Assembly: GCF_034057115.1 (NCBI RefSeq) | Contig: NZ_CP139195.1 | Span: forward strand, 1,736,001-1,800,000 | Length of the DNA stretch: 64,000 bases | Direction of reading: 5' to 3' | Source of the DNA: Pseudomonas sp. AN-1 | GTDB lineage: Bacteria; Pseudomonadota; Gammaproteobacteria; Pseudomonadales; Pseudomonadaceae | In this document: one piece after another, positions 44,306 to 55,072 of the stretch | Layout: each line of letters starts with the position of its first letter | Position numbering within the stretch: position 1 is the first letter of the stretch | Position numbers and translations under genes: made by a program | The notes under the pieces: model-generated | The model's input: the letters and a program-made list of their open reading frames with translations, nothing else | What the model was told of the DNA's origin: nothing | Database searches by the model: none

Positions 44306-44914
44306 TGAACAAGCACGAAATCATCGAGAAGAACATTGGCCTGATGGCGCTGCTGATGGTGCTCGCCGTCAGCATCGGCGGCCTGACCCAGATCGTGCCG
44401 CTGTTCTTCCAGGACGTGGTCAACGAGCCGGTGGAAGGCATGAAGCCCTACACCGCGCTGCAGCTGGAAGGCCGCGACATCTACATCAAGGAAGGCTGCG
44501 TCAGTTGCCACTCGCAGATGGTCCGTCCGTTCCGCGCCGAAACCGAGCGCTACGGCCACTACTCGGTCGCCGGCGAGAGCGTCTGGGATCACCCGTTCCT
44601 GTGGGGCTCCAAGCGTACCGGTCCGGACCTGGCCCGCGTCGGCGGCCGCTACTCCGACGACTGGCATCGCGCCCACCTGTACAACCCGCGCAACGTGGTG
44701 CCGGAATCGAAGATGCCCTCCTACCCCTGGCTGGTGGAGCACAAGCTGACCGGCTCGGACACCGCCGCCAAGATGCAGGCCATGCGCACCCTGGGCGTGC
44801 CGTACCGATGCCGACATCGCCGGCGCCCGCGACGCGGTCAAGGGCAAGACCGAAATGGACGCGCTGGTCGCGTACCTGCAGGTCCTCGGCACCAGCCTCA
44901 AGAACAAGCGCTGA
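44305..44914 (+). pseudogene. ccoO2: cbb3 oxidase mono-heme subunit II with a 1-base deletion near the 3' end
   Basis: CcoO is a membrane-anchored c-type cytochrome (CVSCH heme motif, N-terminal helix [16 protein letters not shown]) that delivers electrons to CcoN. The frame is normal to ...TLGVPY (44805). There, compared with the second copy, which reads TAC-ACC-GAG, this copy reads TAC-CGA-TGC, as if one A were lost between 44805 and 44806. Restoring it gives [19 protein letters not shown] and a normal end ...LKNKR at 44914. As written, the frame instead runs to 44937 with a basic tail ([12 protein letters not shown]). The lost part is about the last 35 residues, after the heme domain. Real mutation and consensus error cannot be separated here. 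Confidence 0.85.
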
Positions 44915-44943
44915 TGCGCGGCCTCAGCCAGGAGTAATCATCC

Positions 44944-45867
44944 ATGACAGGCTTTTGGAGTATCTACGTCAGCATCCTCACCATCGGTACCCTGGTGGTG
45001 CTGTGGTGGCTGATCTTCGCGACCCGCAAGGGCCAGCGCCCCGACACCACCGACCAGACCATGGGTCACTCGTTCGACGGCATCGAGGAGTACGACAACC
45101 CGCTGCCGCGCTGGTGGTTCCTGCTGTTCATCGGCACCCTGATCTTCGGCGCCGTCTACCTGGCCCTCTACCCGGGCCTGGGCAACTGGAAGGGCGTCCT
45201 GCCGGGTTACGAGAACGGCTGGACCCAGGTCAACCAGTGGCAGCGCGAGATGGACCGCGCCGACGCCGAGTACGGCCCGCTGTTCGCCAAGTACGCCGCC
45301 ATGCCGGTGGCCGAGGTGGCCAAGGATGAGCAGGCCCTGAAGATGGGCGCGCGCCTGTTCGCCTCCAACTGCTCGGTGTGCCACGGCTCCGACGCCAAGG
45401 GCAGCTACGGCTTCCCCAACCTGACCGACGCCCACTGGCGCTGGGGCGGCGAGGCCGACACCATCAAGACCTCGATCCTCGGCGGCCGTCACGGCATCAT
45501 GCCGGCCTGGGCCGCGGTCATCGGCGAGGATGGCGTGAAGAACGTCGCCGCCTACGTGCGCAGCGAGCTGGCCGGCCTGAAACTGCCGGAAGGCCACGGT
45601 GCCGACGTCGCCGCCGGCCAGAAGATCTTCGCCACCAACTGCGTCGCCTGCCACGGCCCGCAGGGCAAGGGTACTCCGGCCATGGGCGCCCCGGACCTGA
45701 CCGCCAGCGCCGGCTGGCTGTACGGCTCGAGCCTGACCCAGCTGCAGCAGACCATCCGCCTCGGCCGCCAGGGCCAGATGCCGGCCCAGCAACCCTACCT
45801 GGGCAACGACAAGGTGCATCTGCTGGCTGCCTACGTGTACAGCCTGTCGCAACAGTCCGCCAAGTAA
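44944..45867 (+). CDS. ccoP2: cbb3 oxidase di-heme subunit III (first copy)
   Basis: CcoP is a membrane-anchored di-heme cytochrome c that accepts electrons from soluble cytochromes. The 307-aa protein has an N-terminal helix pair (about 5-25 and 57-78) and two CxxCH motifs, CSVCH (about 142-146) and CVACH (about 232-236). GGAG precedes the ATG by about 9 bases. No ccoQ lies between ccoO2 and this gene; the 29-bp gap holds only ATGCGCGGCCTCAGCCAGG with a short seven-codon frame. Bases 45250-45785 are identical to the second ccoP except for one silent difference. Confidence 0.95.
   Translation: MTGFWSIYVSILTIGTLVVLWWLIFATRKGQRPDTTDQTMGHSFDGIEEYDNPLPRWWFLLFIGTLIFGAVYLALYPGLGNWKGVLPGYENGWTQVNQWQREMDRADAEYGPLFAKYAAMPVAEVAKDEQALKMGARLFASNCSVCHGSDAKGSYGFPNLTDAHWRWGGEADTIKTSILGGRHGIMPAWAAVIGEDGVKNVAAYVRSELAGLKLPEGHGADVAAGQKIFATNCVACHGPQGKGTPAMGAPDLTASAGWLYGSSLTQLQQTIRLGRQGQMPAQQPYLGNDKVHLLAAYVYSLSQQSAK
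45250..45785 (+). repeat. Near-identical ccoP tract, copy A
   Basis: This 536-bp stretch matches 48787-49322 with one difference that I can see (C at 45354, T at 48891, both Arg codons). Neighbouring parts of the two ccoP genes differ clearly, which points to recent gene conversion. Confidence 0.85.
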
Positions 45868-45873
45868 GACCGG

Positions 45874-45903
45874 GGGCGCGCCGCGCAATGCGGCGCGCCC
45901 TTC
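45874..45903 (+). terminator. Terminator of the first cbb3 operon
   Basis: GGGCGCGCCGC-GCAAT-GCGGCGCGCCC is a perfect 11-bp stem, six bases past the ccoP2 stop, followed by TTCTCC. The U-content is modest. Confidence 0.7.
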
Positions 45904-46239
45904 TCCTCGCCGCCCTTCCCCCCCCCCTTCTCGAAGCCCCTCGCCACGCGCGACCAAGTGTCGCACCTATCCCGAAGTTTCCTTCACAGCCTCGGCGCCG
46001 AGGGCTAAGCTCTCCCCCCAGTCGCACGCCGTTACAAAAACAACGCGACAGCACCCTTGCGGCGTCTTTCGAGACTCCGTTCTGCGCCACAGTGACGACG
46101 ACAACATGGCGGGAGACGGCCTTTTTCTCCGGCGCGCAATCCCTTGCACGACAAGAGGTTGCGTTGCAATGGCTACCTCCTTTCTCCATACTTGCCGCCG
46201 TTTTTTGTCCCGAAAGTCCATAACCGTGGAACCCCTGCA
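45904..46239 (+). promoter_or_regulatory. Leader/promoter region of the second cbb3 operon
   Basis: This gap of more than 300 bp holds no gene I can support. I find no TTGAT-N4-ATCAA site, in contrast to the first operon. A partial palindrome TTGCGTTGCAA (46159-46169) and a C-rich tract (46013-46020) are present; no confident -35/-10 pair is visible. The likely reading is an Anr-independent promoter. Confidence 0.5.
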
Positions 46240-47680
<1,441 letters not shown>

Positions 47681-47681
<1 letters not shown>

Positions 47682-48292
47682 TGAAGAATCATGACATTGT
47701 CGAGAAGAACATCGGCCTGATGGCGCTGCTGATGGTCATCGCCGTCAGCATCGGCGGCCTGACCCAGATCGTGCCGCTGTTCTTCCAGGACGTGGTCAAC
47801 GAGCCGGTGGAAGGCATGAAGCCCTACACCGCGCTGCAACTGGAAGGCCGCGACATCTACATCAGGGAAGGCTGCGTCGGCTGCCACTCGCAGATGGTCC
47901 GTCCGTTCCGCGCCGAAACCGAGCGCTACGGCCACTACTCGGTCGCCGGCGAGAGCGTCTGGGATCACCCGTTCCTGTGGGGCTCCAAGCGTACCGGTCC
48001 GGACCTGGCCCGCGTCGGCGGCCGCTACTCCGACGACTGGCACCGCGCCCACCTGTACAACCCGCGCAACGTGGTGCCGGAGTCGAAGATGCCCTCCTAC
48101 CCCTGGCTGGTGGAGCACAAGCTGACCGGCAAGGACACCGCCGCCAAGCTGCAGGCCATGCGTACCCTGGGCGTGCCGTACACCGAGGAAGACATCGCCG
48201 GTGCCCGCGACGCGGTCAAGGGCAAGACCGAAATGGACGCGCTGGTCGCGTACCTGCAGGTCCTCGGCACCAGCATCAAGAACAAACGGTAA
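47681..48292 (+). CDS. ccoO1: cbb3 oxidase mono-heme subunit II (second copy, intact)
   Basis: The 203-aa CcoO is complete: an N-terminal membrane helix ([16 protein letters not shown], about 10-25), the CVGCH heme-c motif (about 65-69) and a full C-terminal part, [20 protein letters not shown], that is frameshifted in the first copy. The ATG overlaps the ccoN1 stop by one base (TGATG). It would be able to supply a subunit to either CcoN if the first copy is truly broken. Confidence 0.96.
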
Positions 48293-48298
48293 CGCACC

Positions 48299-48484
48299 AT
48301 GGATATCGGGACTCTGCGTGGACTGGGCACAGCCATCGTACTGATCGCCTTCGTGGGCCTGCTGCTCTGGGTCTTCAGCGGCAGGCGCAAGAAGAGCTTC
48401 GACGAAGCGGCCAATCTGCCGTTCGCCGATGAGCCCAAATCCGAAAAGCGTGAAGAAGAAGCTTCTAGGAGTAAGCACGAATGA
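48299..48484 (+). CDS. ccoQ1: cbb3 oxidase small subunit IV
   Basis: CcoQ is a small single-helix protein that stabilises the cbb3 complex. The 61-aa product has one membrane helix ([19 protein letters not shown], about 10-28) and a charged C-terminal tail ([13 protein letters not shown]). The start is 6 bp after ccoO1, and the stop overlaps the ccoP1 ATG (ATGA at 48481-48484). There is no counterpart in the first operon. Confidence 0.93.
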   Translation: MDIGTLRGLGTAIVLIAFVGLLLWVFSGRRKKSFDEAANLPFADEPKSEKREEEASRSKHE

Positions 48485-49395
48485 CCAGTTTCTGGAATTG
48501 GTACGTCACCGTACTCAGCCTCGGCACCATAGTGGCGCTGACCTGGCTGCTGTTCGCGACCCGCAAGGGCCAGCGTCAGGACACCACCGATCAGACCGTG
48601 GGCCACAGCTTCGACGGCATCGAGGAGTACGACAACCCGCTGCCCAAGTGGTGGTTCCTGCTGTTCGTCGGCACCGTGATCTTCGCCCTCGGCTACCTGG
48701 TGCTCTACCCGGGCCTGGGCAACTGGAAGGGCGTCCTGCCGGGCTATGAGAACGGCTGGACCGGCGTCAACCAGTGGAAGAAGGAAATGGACCGCGCCGA
48801 CGCCGAGTACGGCCCGCTGTTCGCCAAGTACGCCGCCATGCCGGTGGCCGAGGTGGCCAAGGATGAGCAGGCCCTGAAGATGGGCGCGCGTCTGTTCGCC
48901 TCCAACTGCTCGGTGTGCCACGGCTCCGACGCCAAGGGCAGCTACGGCTTCCCCAACCTGACCGACGCCCACTGGCGCTGGGGCGGCGAGGCCGACACCA
49001 TCAAGACCTCGATCCTCGGCGGCCGTCACGGCATCATGCCGGCCTGGGCCGCGGTCATCGGCGAGGATGGCGTGAAGAACGTCGCCGCCTACGTGCGCAG
49101 CGAGCTGGCCGGCCTGAAACTGCCGGAAGGCCACGGTGCCGACGTCGCCGCCGGCCAGAAGATCTTCGCCACCAACTGCGTCGCCTGCCACGGCCCGCAG
49201 GGCAAGGGTACTCCGGCCATGGGCGCCCCGGACCTGACCGCCAGCGCCGGCTGGCTGTACGGCTCGAGCCTGACCCAGCTGCAGCAGACCATCCGCCTCG
49301 GCCGCCAGGGCCAGATGCCGGCGCAGCAGGAGCTGCTCGGCAACGACAAGGTGCACCTGCTGGCTGCCTACGTGTACAGCCTGTCGCAGAAGTAA
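48481..49395 (+). CDS. ccoP1: cbb3 oxidase di-heme subunit III (second copy)
   Basis: The 304-aa di-heme protein has two CxxCH sites, CSVCH and CVACH, and the N-terminal helices [20 protein letters not shown] and the [20 protein letters not shown] region. It differs from the first copy mainly in the first about 100 residues and the last 15 ([10 protein letters not shown] versus [10 protein letters not shown]). TAGGAG lies upstream within ccoQ1, and the overlap suggests translational coupling. Confidence 0.96.
   Translation: MTSFWNWYVTVLSLGTIVALTWLLFATRKGQRQDTTDQTVGHSFDGIEEYDNPLPKWWFLLFVGTVIFALGYLVLYPGLGNWKGVLPGYENGWTGVNQWKKEMDRADAEYGPLFAKYAAMPVAEVAKDEQALKMGARLFASNCSVCHGSDAKGSYGFPNLTDAHWRWGGEADTIKTSILGGRHGIMPAWAAVIGEDGVKNVAAYVRSELAGLKLPEGHGADVAAGQKIFATNCVACHGPQGKGTPAMGAPDLTASAGWLYGSSLTQLQQTIRLGRQGQMPAQQELLGNDKVHLLAAYVYSLSQK
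48787..49322 (+). repeat. Near-identical ccoP tract, copy B
   Basis: Partner of 45250-45785 at a constant offset of 3537 bp; one silent difference seen. Confidence 0.85.
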
Positions 49396-49417
49396 GCGCC
49401 AGGGTCGTAACCGACAA

Positions 49418-49452
49418 CGCCGCCCCCCGGCCTCCGGAGGGCGGTGTTTTTC
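49418..49452 (+). terminator. Terminator of the second cbb3 operon
   Basis: CGCCGCCCCCCGG-CCT-CCGGAGGGCGGTG folds into a long stem with one mismatch and a G-U pair, followed by TTTTT (49446-49451). Confidence 0.85.
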
Positions 49453-49623
49453 ATTGCGCGCGAATCACAAAAACCACGCCAACGCGATACCCCACCAGGT
49501 ATCGCGCGACGACCCGTCGCATGCAGCCCGTCGCCATTAGGCGTACCATTGCACCCATGGTGAACAGCCCCCGTGGCCATGTACCGCGAGGCACCTCTCC
49601 TCCTCCAGCCGTGGTAGAGACCG

Positions 49624-51039
49624 ATGAGCGACAAGATTCCCGTACAGGATGTAACCCCCGCCCCTGTCAAGAAAGGCGAAAGCGTGGACCTCTACGCCAA
49701 GCGCGAGATGATCTACACCAAGTCCTTCACCGGGCTGTTCCGCAACATCCGCCTGGTCAGTGGCGCCTTCCTGTTCCTGATGTTCTTCGGCACCGCCTGG
49801 CTCAACTGGGGCGATCGCCAGGCCGTCTGGTGGAACCTGCCGGAGCGCAAGTTCTACATCTTCGGCGCCACCTTCTGGCCGCAGGACTTCATGCTGCTGT
49901 CCTGGCTGCTGATCATCTGCGCCTTCGGCCTGTTCTTCATCACCGTGTTCGCCGGCCGCGTCTGGTGCGGCTACACCTGCCCGCAGAGCGTGTGGACCTG
50001 GGTGTTCATGTGGGCGGAGAAGGTCACCGAAGGTGACCGCAACCAGCGCATGAAGCTCGACAAGCAGCCGATGAGCGCCGAGAAGTTCCTGCGCAAGACC
50101 GCCAAGCACGCCATCTGGCTGGGCGTGGCCCTGCTCACCGCGCTGACCTTCGTCGGCTACTTCACCCCGATCCGCCAGCTGGTGGTAGATCTCGCCACCT
50201 TCAACCTCGAGGGCTGGGCGCTGTTCTGGGTCGGTTTCTTCACCCTGGCCACCTACGGCAACGCCGGCTGGCTGCGCGAGCAGGTGTGCATCCACATGTG
50301 CCCCTACTCGCGCTTCCAGAGCGTGATGTTCGACAAGGACACCCTGATCGTCTCCTACGATGCCAACCGCGGTGAGAGGCGCGGCCCGCGCAAGAAGGAT
50401 GCCGACTACAAGGCCCAGGGCCTCGGCGACTGCATCGACTGCAAGATGTGCGTGCACGTCTGCCCGACCGGCATCGACATCCGCAACGGCCTGCAGATCG
50501 CCTGCATCGGCTGCGCCGCCTGCGTCGACGCCTGCGACAGCATCATGGACAAGATGGGTTATCCGCGCGGCCTGGTCGGCTACACCACCGAACACAACCT
50601 CAACGGCCACAAGACCCATATCGTCCGCCCCCGCCTGATCGGCTACGCCATCGCCCTGCTGATCATGATGGGCGCCTTCGGTACCGCCCTGCTGATGCGC
50701 CCGCTGGCCGAGCTGGACGTGCTCAAGGACCGCGTGCTCTATCGCGAGAACGAGGAAGGCCGCATCGAGAACGTCTACACCCTGCGGATCATGAACAAGG
50801 ACCAGCGCGAGCACGTCTACACCATCGGCGTCGAGGGGCTCGACGGCCTGGCCCTGGAAGGCAGCCGTGAGGTGCGCGCCGCCGCCGGCGAGGTGCTGTC
50901 GGTACCGATCGAGCTGTCCATCGATCCGGAAAAGCTGCCTTCCACCACCAACGAGATTCTCTTTACAATCCAGGCCGCCGATCTTCCCGGCAAGACCTTC
51001 GACGCCGAAAGCCGCTTCATCGGCCCGCGCGTCCGCTGA
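49624..51039 (+). CDS. ccoG: cbb3 oxidase accessory protein CcoG (RdxA/FixG), Cu reductase
   Basis: CcoG is a membrane [4Fe-4S] protein that reduces Cu(II) to Cu(I) for oxidase assembly. The 471-aa protein has about five helices (first near 45-65) and a ferredoxin-like cluster block CIDCKMCVHVCPTG and CIGCAACVDACD (about 269-302); another Cys pair is in GYTCPQSVW. The C-terminal about 120 residues form an Ig-like FixG domain. The ATG is at 49624. No Anr box is found in the 228-bp gap before it. Confidence 0.95.
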   Translation: MSDKIPVQDVTPAPVKKGESVDLYAKREMIYTKSFTGLFRNIRLVSGAFLFLMFFGTAWLNWGDRQAVWWNLPERKFYIFGATFWPQDFMLLSWLLIICAFGLFFITVFAGRVWCGYTCPQSVWTWVFMWAEKVTEGDRNQRMKLDKQPMSAEKFLRKTAKHAIWLGVALLTALTFVGYFTPIRQLVVDLATFNLEGWALFWVGFFTLATYGNAGWLREQVCIHMCPYSRFQSVMFDKDTLIVSYDANRGERRGPRKKDADYKAQGLGDCIDCKMCVHVCPTGIDIRNGLQIACIGCAACVDACDSIMDKMGYPRGLVGYTTEHNLNGHKTHIVRPRLIGYAIALLIMMGAFGTALLMRPLAELDVLKDRVLYRENEEGRIENVYTLRIMNKDQREHVYTIGVEGLDGLALEGSREVRAAAGEVLSVPIELSIDPEKLPSTTNEILFTIQAADLPGKTFDAESRFIGPRVR

Positions 51040-51054
51040 CAGTAGAGAGAGAGC

Positions 51055-51561
51055 ATGCAGCAGCCCGAGATCACCAGTCGCTGGTACAAGCAGTTCTGGG
51101 CCTGGTTCGTCATCGCCATCCTGGCCATCGCCGTGGTGCTGGGGGTGACCCTGGTGGTGGTATCCGTACGTACCGCCGACACCCTGGTGGCCGACAACTA
51201 CTACGACGTCGGCAAGGGCATCAACCAGTCGCTCGAGCGCGAGCAACTGGCCAAGCGCCTGGGCATGCAGGCCGGCCTGACCCTCGACGAGCAGGCCGGC
51301 AGCGCCGAGCTGCGCCTGAGCGGCATCAGCCAGCCGGCGCAGCTGGTGCTCAACCTGATCTCGCCGACCCAGCCGGAGCGCGACCGCCGCGTCATTCTCC
51401 AGCCGGTGGTCGGCGAGGCCGGGCTGTACCGCGGCCAGATGCAGGACGCGGTCAGCGGCCGCCGCTTCGTCGAGCTGATCGGCAGCGAGGGCGGTAAGGA
51501 CTGGCGCCTGTTCGACGAATTCGTCTTGGAAGACGGCCGTCCGATCCAGCTCGCGCCCTGA
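51055..51561 (+). CDS. ccoH: cbb3 oxidase maturation protein CcoH (FixH)
   Basis: This 168-aa membrane-anchored protein has one helix ([20 protein letters not shown], about 12-31) and a periplasmic FixH domain with [18 protein letters not shown] (about 45-62). It interacts with CcoN during assembly in known systems. The start follows GAGAGAGAG by a few bases, 15 bp after ccoG. The operon continues to ccoI after 10 bp. Confidence 0.92.
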   Translation: MQQPEITSRWYKQFWAWFVIAILAIAVVLGVTLVVVSVRTADTLVADNYYDVGKGINQSLEREQLAKRLGMQAGLTLDEQAGSAELRLSGISQPAQLVLNLISPTQPERDRRVILQPVVGEAGLYRGQMQDAVSGRRFVELIGSEGGKDWRLFDEFVLEDGRPIQLAP

Positions 51562-51571
51562 TCGCCGCGGC

Positions 51572-54046
51572 ATGACCACGCCCCTGCCCTGCTTCCACTG
51601 CGGGCTGCCGGTTCCCGACGGCAGCCCCTACCACACCCACGTGCTCGGCGAATCGCGGGCCATGTGCTGCCCGGGCTGCCAGGCGGTGGCCGAGGCCATC
51701 GTCGCCGGCGGTCTGGAAAGCTACTATCGCCACCGCAGCGAAACCGCCGCCAACCCCGAGGCGCTGCCCAAGGCCCTGAGCGACGAACTGGCCCTCTATG
51801 ACCGTGCCGACGTGCAGCAGGGCCTGGTCCAGCACAACGGCGAACAGGCGCAGACCTGCCTGCTGATCGAGGGCATCAGCTGCGCCGCCTGCGGCTGGCT
51901 GATCGAGCACCACCTGAAGAAGCTGCCCGGCGTCAGCGAGGCCAGCCTCAACCTGTCCAACCAGCGCCTGCAGGTACGCTGGGATGACGCCCGCCTGCCG
52001 CTCAGCCAGCTGCTCGCCGAGCTGCGCCGGATCGGCTATGCCGCGCACCCCTACCAGGCCGACGCAGCCGCCGAGCAGATGCAGCGGGAGAATCGCCGAG
52101 CCATGCGCCAGCTCGGCGTCGCCGGCCTGCTGTGGATGCAGGTGATGATGGCCTCGATGGCCACCTGGCCGGAGTTCAACCTCGACCTCAGCCACAGCTT
52201 CGACCGCATCCTGCGCTGGACCAGCCTGTTCCTCACCACACCGATCGTCTTCTACTGCTGCGGGCAGTTCTTCCGCGGCGCCCTGCGCGACCTGCGCACC
52301 CGCCACCTGACCATGGACGTCTCGGTATCGCTGGCCATCGGCGGCGCCTACGTCGCCGGCCTGTGGGCCACCGTCAGCGGCGAGGGCGAGCTGTACTTCG
52401 ACGCCGTCGGCATGTTCGCCCTGTTCCTGCTCGCCGGCCGCTACCTGGAGCGCCGCGCCCGCGAGCGCACCGCCCAGGTCACCGCCCAACTGGTCAACCT
52501 GCTGCCGGCCTCCTGCCTGCGCCTGGACGACCAGGAGCAGAGCCAGCGCATCCTGCTCAGCGAGCTGCAACTCGGTGACCGCGTGCTGGTGCCGCCCGGC
52601 GCGGTGATCCCGGCCGACGCCACCATCCTCGCCGGCCAGTCGAGCATCGACGAGTCGCTGCTCACCGGCGAATACCTGCCGCAGCCGCGCGGCGTCGGCC
52701 AGCGCGTCACCGGCGGCACCCTCAACGTCGAGGGGCCGCTGACCCTGCAGGTCGAGGCGCTCGGCGACGACACCCGCCTGTCCGCCATCGTCCGCCTGCT
52801 CGAGCGCGCCCAGGCCGACAAGCCGCGCCTGGCGCAGCTGGCCGACAAGGTGGCGCAGTGGTTCCTGGTCATCGTGCTGCTCACCGCCGCCGTGGTCGGC
52901 GCAGTCTGGTGGCAGATCGACAGCGAGCGGGCGTTCTGGATCGTCCTCGCCCTGCTGGTCGCCACCTGCCCCTGCGCCCTGTCGCTGGCCACCCCCACCG
53001 CGCTGACCACCGCCACCGGCAGCCTGCACCAGCTCGGCCTGCTGGTGACCCGCGGCCACGTGCTGGAAAGCCTCAACCAGATCGACACCCTGATCGTCGA
53101 CAAGACCGGCACCCTCACCGAAGGCCGCCTGACCCTGCGCGAGGTGCGCCCGCTCGGCGCCCTCGACAGCCAGGCCTGCCTGGGCCTGGCCGCCGCTCTG
53201 GAAAACCGCTCCGAGCATCCCATCGCCCGCGCCTTCGGCCGCGCCCCGCTGGCTGCCGAGGAAGTGCACAGCGAGCCCGGCAAGGGCCTCGACGGGCGGG
53301 TCGACGGCCGTTGCCTGCGCATCGGCGAGCCGGTCTTCGTCAGCCAGCTGGCCGGCCAGACGCCGCCGGCCATGCCGGCCGAACCGGGCCAGTGGCTGCT
53401 GCTCGGCGACCAGCAGGGACCGCTGGCCTGGCTGCGCCTCGACGACCGCCTGCGCGGCGACGCCCGCGCGCTGGTCGACGCCGCCCGCGCCCGCGGCTGG
53501 CAGGTGCTGCTGCTGTCCGGCGACAGCTCGCCGATGGTCGCCAGCGTCGCCGCCGAACTGGGCATCGACGACGCCCGCGGCGGCCTCACTCCGGACGCCA
53601 AGCTCGCCGTGCTGCGCGAGCTGCACCAGCAGGGACGCCGCGTGCTGATGCTCGGCGACGGCGTCAACGATGTGCCGGTACTGGCCGGCTCCGACATCAG
53701 CGTGGCCATGGGCAGCGCCACCGACCTGGCCAAGACCAGCGCCGATGCCGTGCTGCTGTCCAACCGCCTGGCCAGCCTGGTGCAGGCCCTGGACGTCGCG
53801 CGCCGCACCCGTCGCATCATCGTCGAGAACCTCGCCTGGGCCTGCCTGTACAATGGCCTGATCCTGCCGTTCGCCGCCCTCGGCTGGATCACCCCCGGCT
53901 GGGCGGCCATCGGCATGTCGGCCAGCTCGCTGGTGGTGGTGCTCAATGCCCTGCGCCTGAGCCGGGTGAAAGCCGGCAGCCGGCCGGTCGCCGCCGCCAC
54001 CGGCCACGCCCCCGCGGTCCTGGCCGACGCCAGCAGCCACCCCTGA
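51572..54046 (+). CDS. ccoI: Cu(I)-exporting P-type ATPase for cbb3 assembly
   Basis: CcoI (FixI/CopA2) moves Cu(I) into the periplasm for insertion in CcoN. The 824-aa protein has an N-terminal Cys-rich zinc-ribbon-like part (Cys7, 10, 32, 33, 36), a heavy-metal domain with GISCAACGW (CxxC at 104-107), eight helices, the actuator TGE (LLTGEYLP), the transmembrane CPC (TCPCALSLATPTAL), phosphorylation site DKTGTLTEG and hinge GDGVNDVPVL. The C-terminal end is TDLAKTSADAVLL then two helices. No frameshift is seen. Confidence 0.95.
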   Translation: MTTPLPCFHCGLPVPDGSPYHTHVLGESRAMCCPGCQAVAEAIVAGGLESYYRHRSETAANPEALPKALSDELALYDRADVQQGLVQHNGEQAQTCLLIEGISCAACGWLIEHHLKKLPGVSEASLNLSNQRLQVRWDDARLPLSQLLAELRRIGYAAHPYQADAAAEQMQRENRRAMRQLGVAGLLWMQVMMASMATWPEFNLDLSHSFDRILRWTSLFLTTPIVFYCCGQFFRGALRDLRTRHLTMDVSVSLAIGGAYVAGLWATVSGEGELYFDAVGMFALFLLAGRYLERRARERTAQVTAQLVNLLPASCLRLDDQEQSQRILLSELQLGDRVLVPPGAVIPADATILAGQSSIDESLLTGEYLPQPRGVGQRVTGGTLNVEGPLTLQVEALGDDTRLSAIVRLLERAQADKPRLAQLADKVAQWFLVIVLLTAAVVGAVWWQIDSERAFWIVLALLVATCPCALSLATPTALTTATGSLHQLGLLVTRGHVLESLNQIDTLIVDKTGTLTEGRLTLREVRPLGALDSQACLGLAAALENRSEHPIARAFGRAPLAAEEVHSEPGKGLDGRVDGRCLRIGEPVFVSQLAGQTPPAMPAEPGQWLLLGDQQGPLAWLRLDDRLRGDARALVDAARARGWQVLLLSGDSSPMVASVAAELGIDDARGGLTPDAKLAVLRELHQQGRRVLMLGDGVNDVPVLAGSDISVAMGSATDLAKTSADAVLLSNRLASLVQALDVARRTRRIIVENLAWACLYNGLILPFAALGWITPGWAAIGMSASSLVVVLNALRLSRVKAGSRPVAAATGHAPAVLADASSHP

Positions 54047-54059
54047 CCCGGAGGTTCCC

Positions 54060-54284
54060 ATGTCCGCCCTCTACCTGCTGATCCCGGTCGCCGTGGTGCT
54101 GGTCGCCCTGGCCATCTGGATGTTCTTCTGGGCCGTCGACAACGGCCAGTACGACGACCTCGACAGCCCGGCGCACAGCATCCTGTTCGACGACGAAGAT
54201 CCCCAGCACCAGGCCGGCATCGACGAAGCCAGCTCCGGCCACGGCGATGGCAAACGCGGCGACGGGGAGCCGCCGCGTGGCTGA
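54060..54284 (+). CDS. ccoS: cbb3 oxidase assembly protein CcoS
   Basis: This 74-aa protein has a single N-terminal helix (LYLLIPVAVVLVALAIWMFFWAV, about 4-26) followed by NGQYDDLDSPAHSILFDDE, the CcoS signature. It is needed for cofactor insertion in cbb3 oxidases. CGGAGG precedes the ATG by 4-9 bases. The unusually long tail (DEASSGHGDGKRGDGEPPRG) continues into the start of the next gene, overlapping it by 8 bp. Confidence 0.93.
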   Translation: MSALYLLIPVAVVLVALAIWMFFWAVDNGQYDDLDSPAHSILFDDEDPQHQAGIDEASSGHGDGKRGDGEPPRG

Positions 54285-54993
54285 ACTGCTGCCCCTGCTG
54301 GTCTCGGCCCTGGTCCTCGGCCTGCTCGGCGGCGGGCACTGCATCGGCATGTGCGGCGGTCTGATGGGCGCGCTGACCATGGCCATCCCCGCCGAGCAGC
54401 GGCCGCGCCGCCTGCAGCTGCTGCTGGCCTACAACCTGGGGCGCATCGCCTCCTACGGCCTCGCCGGGCTGCTGCTCGGCACCGCCGGCTGGGCGCTGGC
54501 CAGCGGCCCGGCGGCGACCGTGCTGCGCGCGCTCGCCGGCCTGCTGCTGATCGCCATGGGCCTGTACCTGGCCGGCTGGTGGGGCGGCCTGACCCGCATC
54601 GAAGGCGCCGGCCGCCTGCTCTGGCGCCACATAGAACCGCTGGCCCGCCGCCTGCTGCCGGTACGCGACGCACGACGCGCCCTGCTGCTCGGCGGCCTGT
54701 GGGGCTGGCTGCCCTGCGGCCTGGTCTACAGCACACTGCTGTGGGCCGCCAGCCAGGGCGACGCCCTCGACAGCGCCCTGCTGATGCTGGCCTTCGGCCT
54801 CGGCACCCTGCCGGTGCTGCTGGCCACCGGACTGGCCGCCGAGCGGCTGACCGCCCTGCTGCGCCGCCGCGGCGTGCGCATCGCCGGCGGAATGCTGGTG
54901 ATCCTGTTCGGCCTGTGGACCCTGCCCGGCCCGCACCAGGACTGGCTGATGGGCCACGGCGGCGGCCACGCCAGCCTGCAAGGCGCACACTGA
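54277..54993 (+). CDS. TauE/SafE-type membrane protein of the cco cluster
   Basis: This 238-aa protein has six to seven helices and the GGHCIGMCGGLMGAL motif (about 19-33) and WGWLPCGLVYSTLLW (about 140-154), the Cys-containing segments of the SafE/CcoA-adjacent family found beside ccoS in Pseudomonas. It may move copper or sulfur compounds; its role is unknown. I chose GTG at 54277 with GGGGAG 7 bases upstream; ATG 54247 would lack a ribosome site. It ends 5 bp before the Anr box of hemN. Confidence 0.8.
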   Translation: MAELLPLLVSALVLGLLGGGHCIGMCGGLMGALTMAIPAEQRPRRLQLLLAYNLGRIASYGLAGLLLGTAGWALASGPAATVLRALAGLLLIAMGLYLAGWWGGLTRIEGAGRLLWRHIEPLARRLLPVRDARRALLLGGLWGWLPCGLVYSTLLWAASQGDALDSALLMLAFGLGTLPVLLATGLAAERLTALLRRRGVRIAGGMLVILFGLWTLPGPHQDWLMGHGGGHASLQGAH

Positions 54994-54998
54994 AGCGG

Positions 54999-55012
54999 TT
55001 GATGCAAGTCAA
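54999..55012 (+). promoter_or_regulatory. Anr/FNR box upstream of hemN
   Basis: TTGATGCAAGTCAA matches TTGAT-N4-ATCAA with one mismatch in the right half. It is 67 bp from its centre to the hemN ATG. hemN is a known Anr target in Pseudomonas. Confidence 0.85.
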
Positions 55013-55072
55013 CACCCCCCCGCAGCCCGGACTCTAGACTGCAAAGCACGTCTGATAATCCGAGACAACCGC

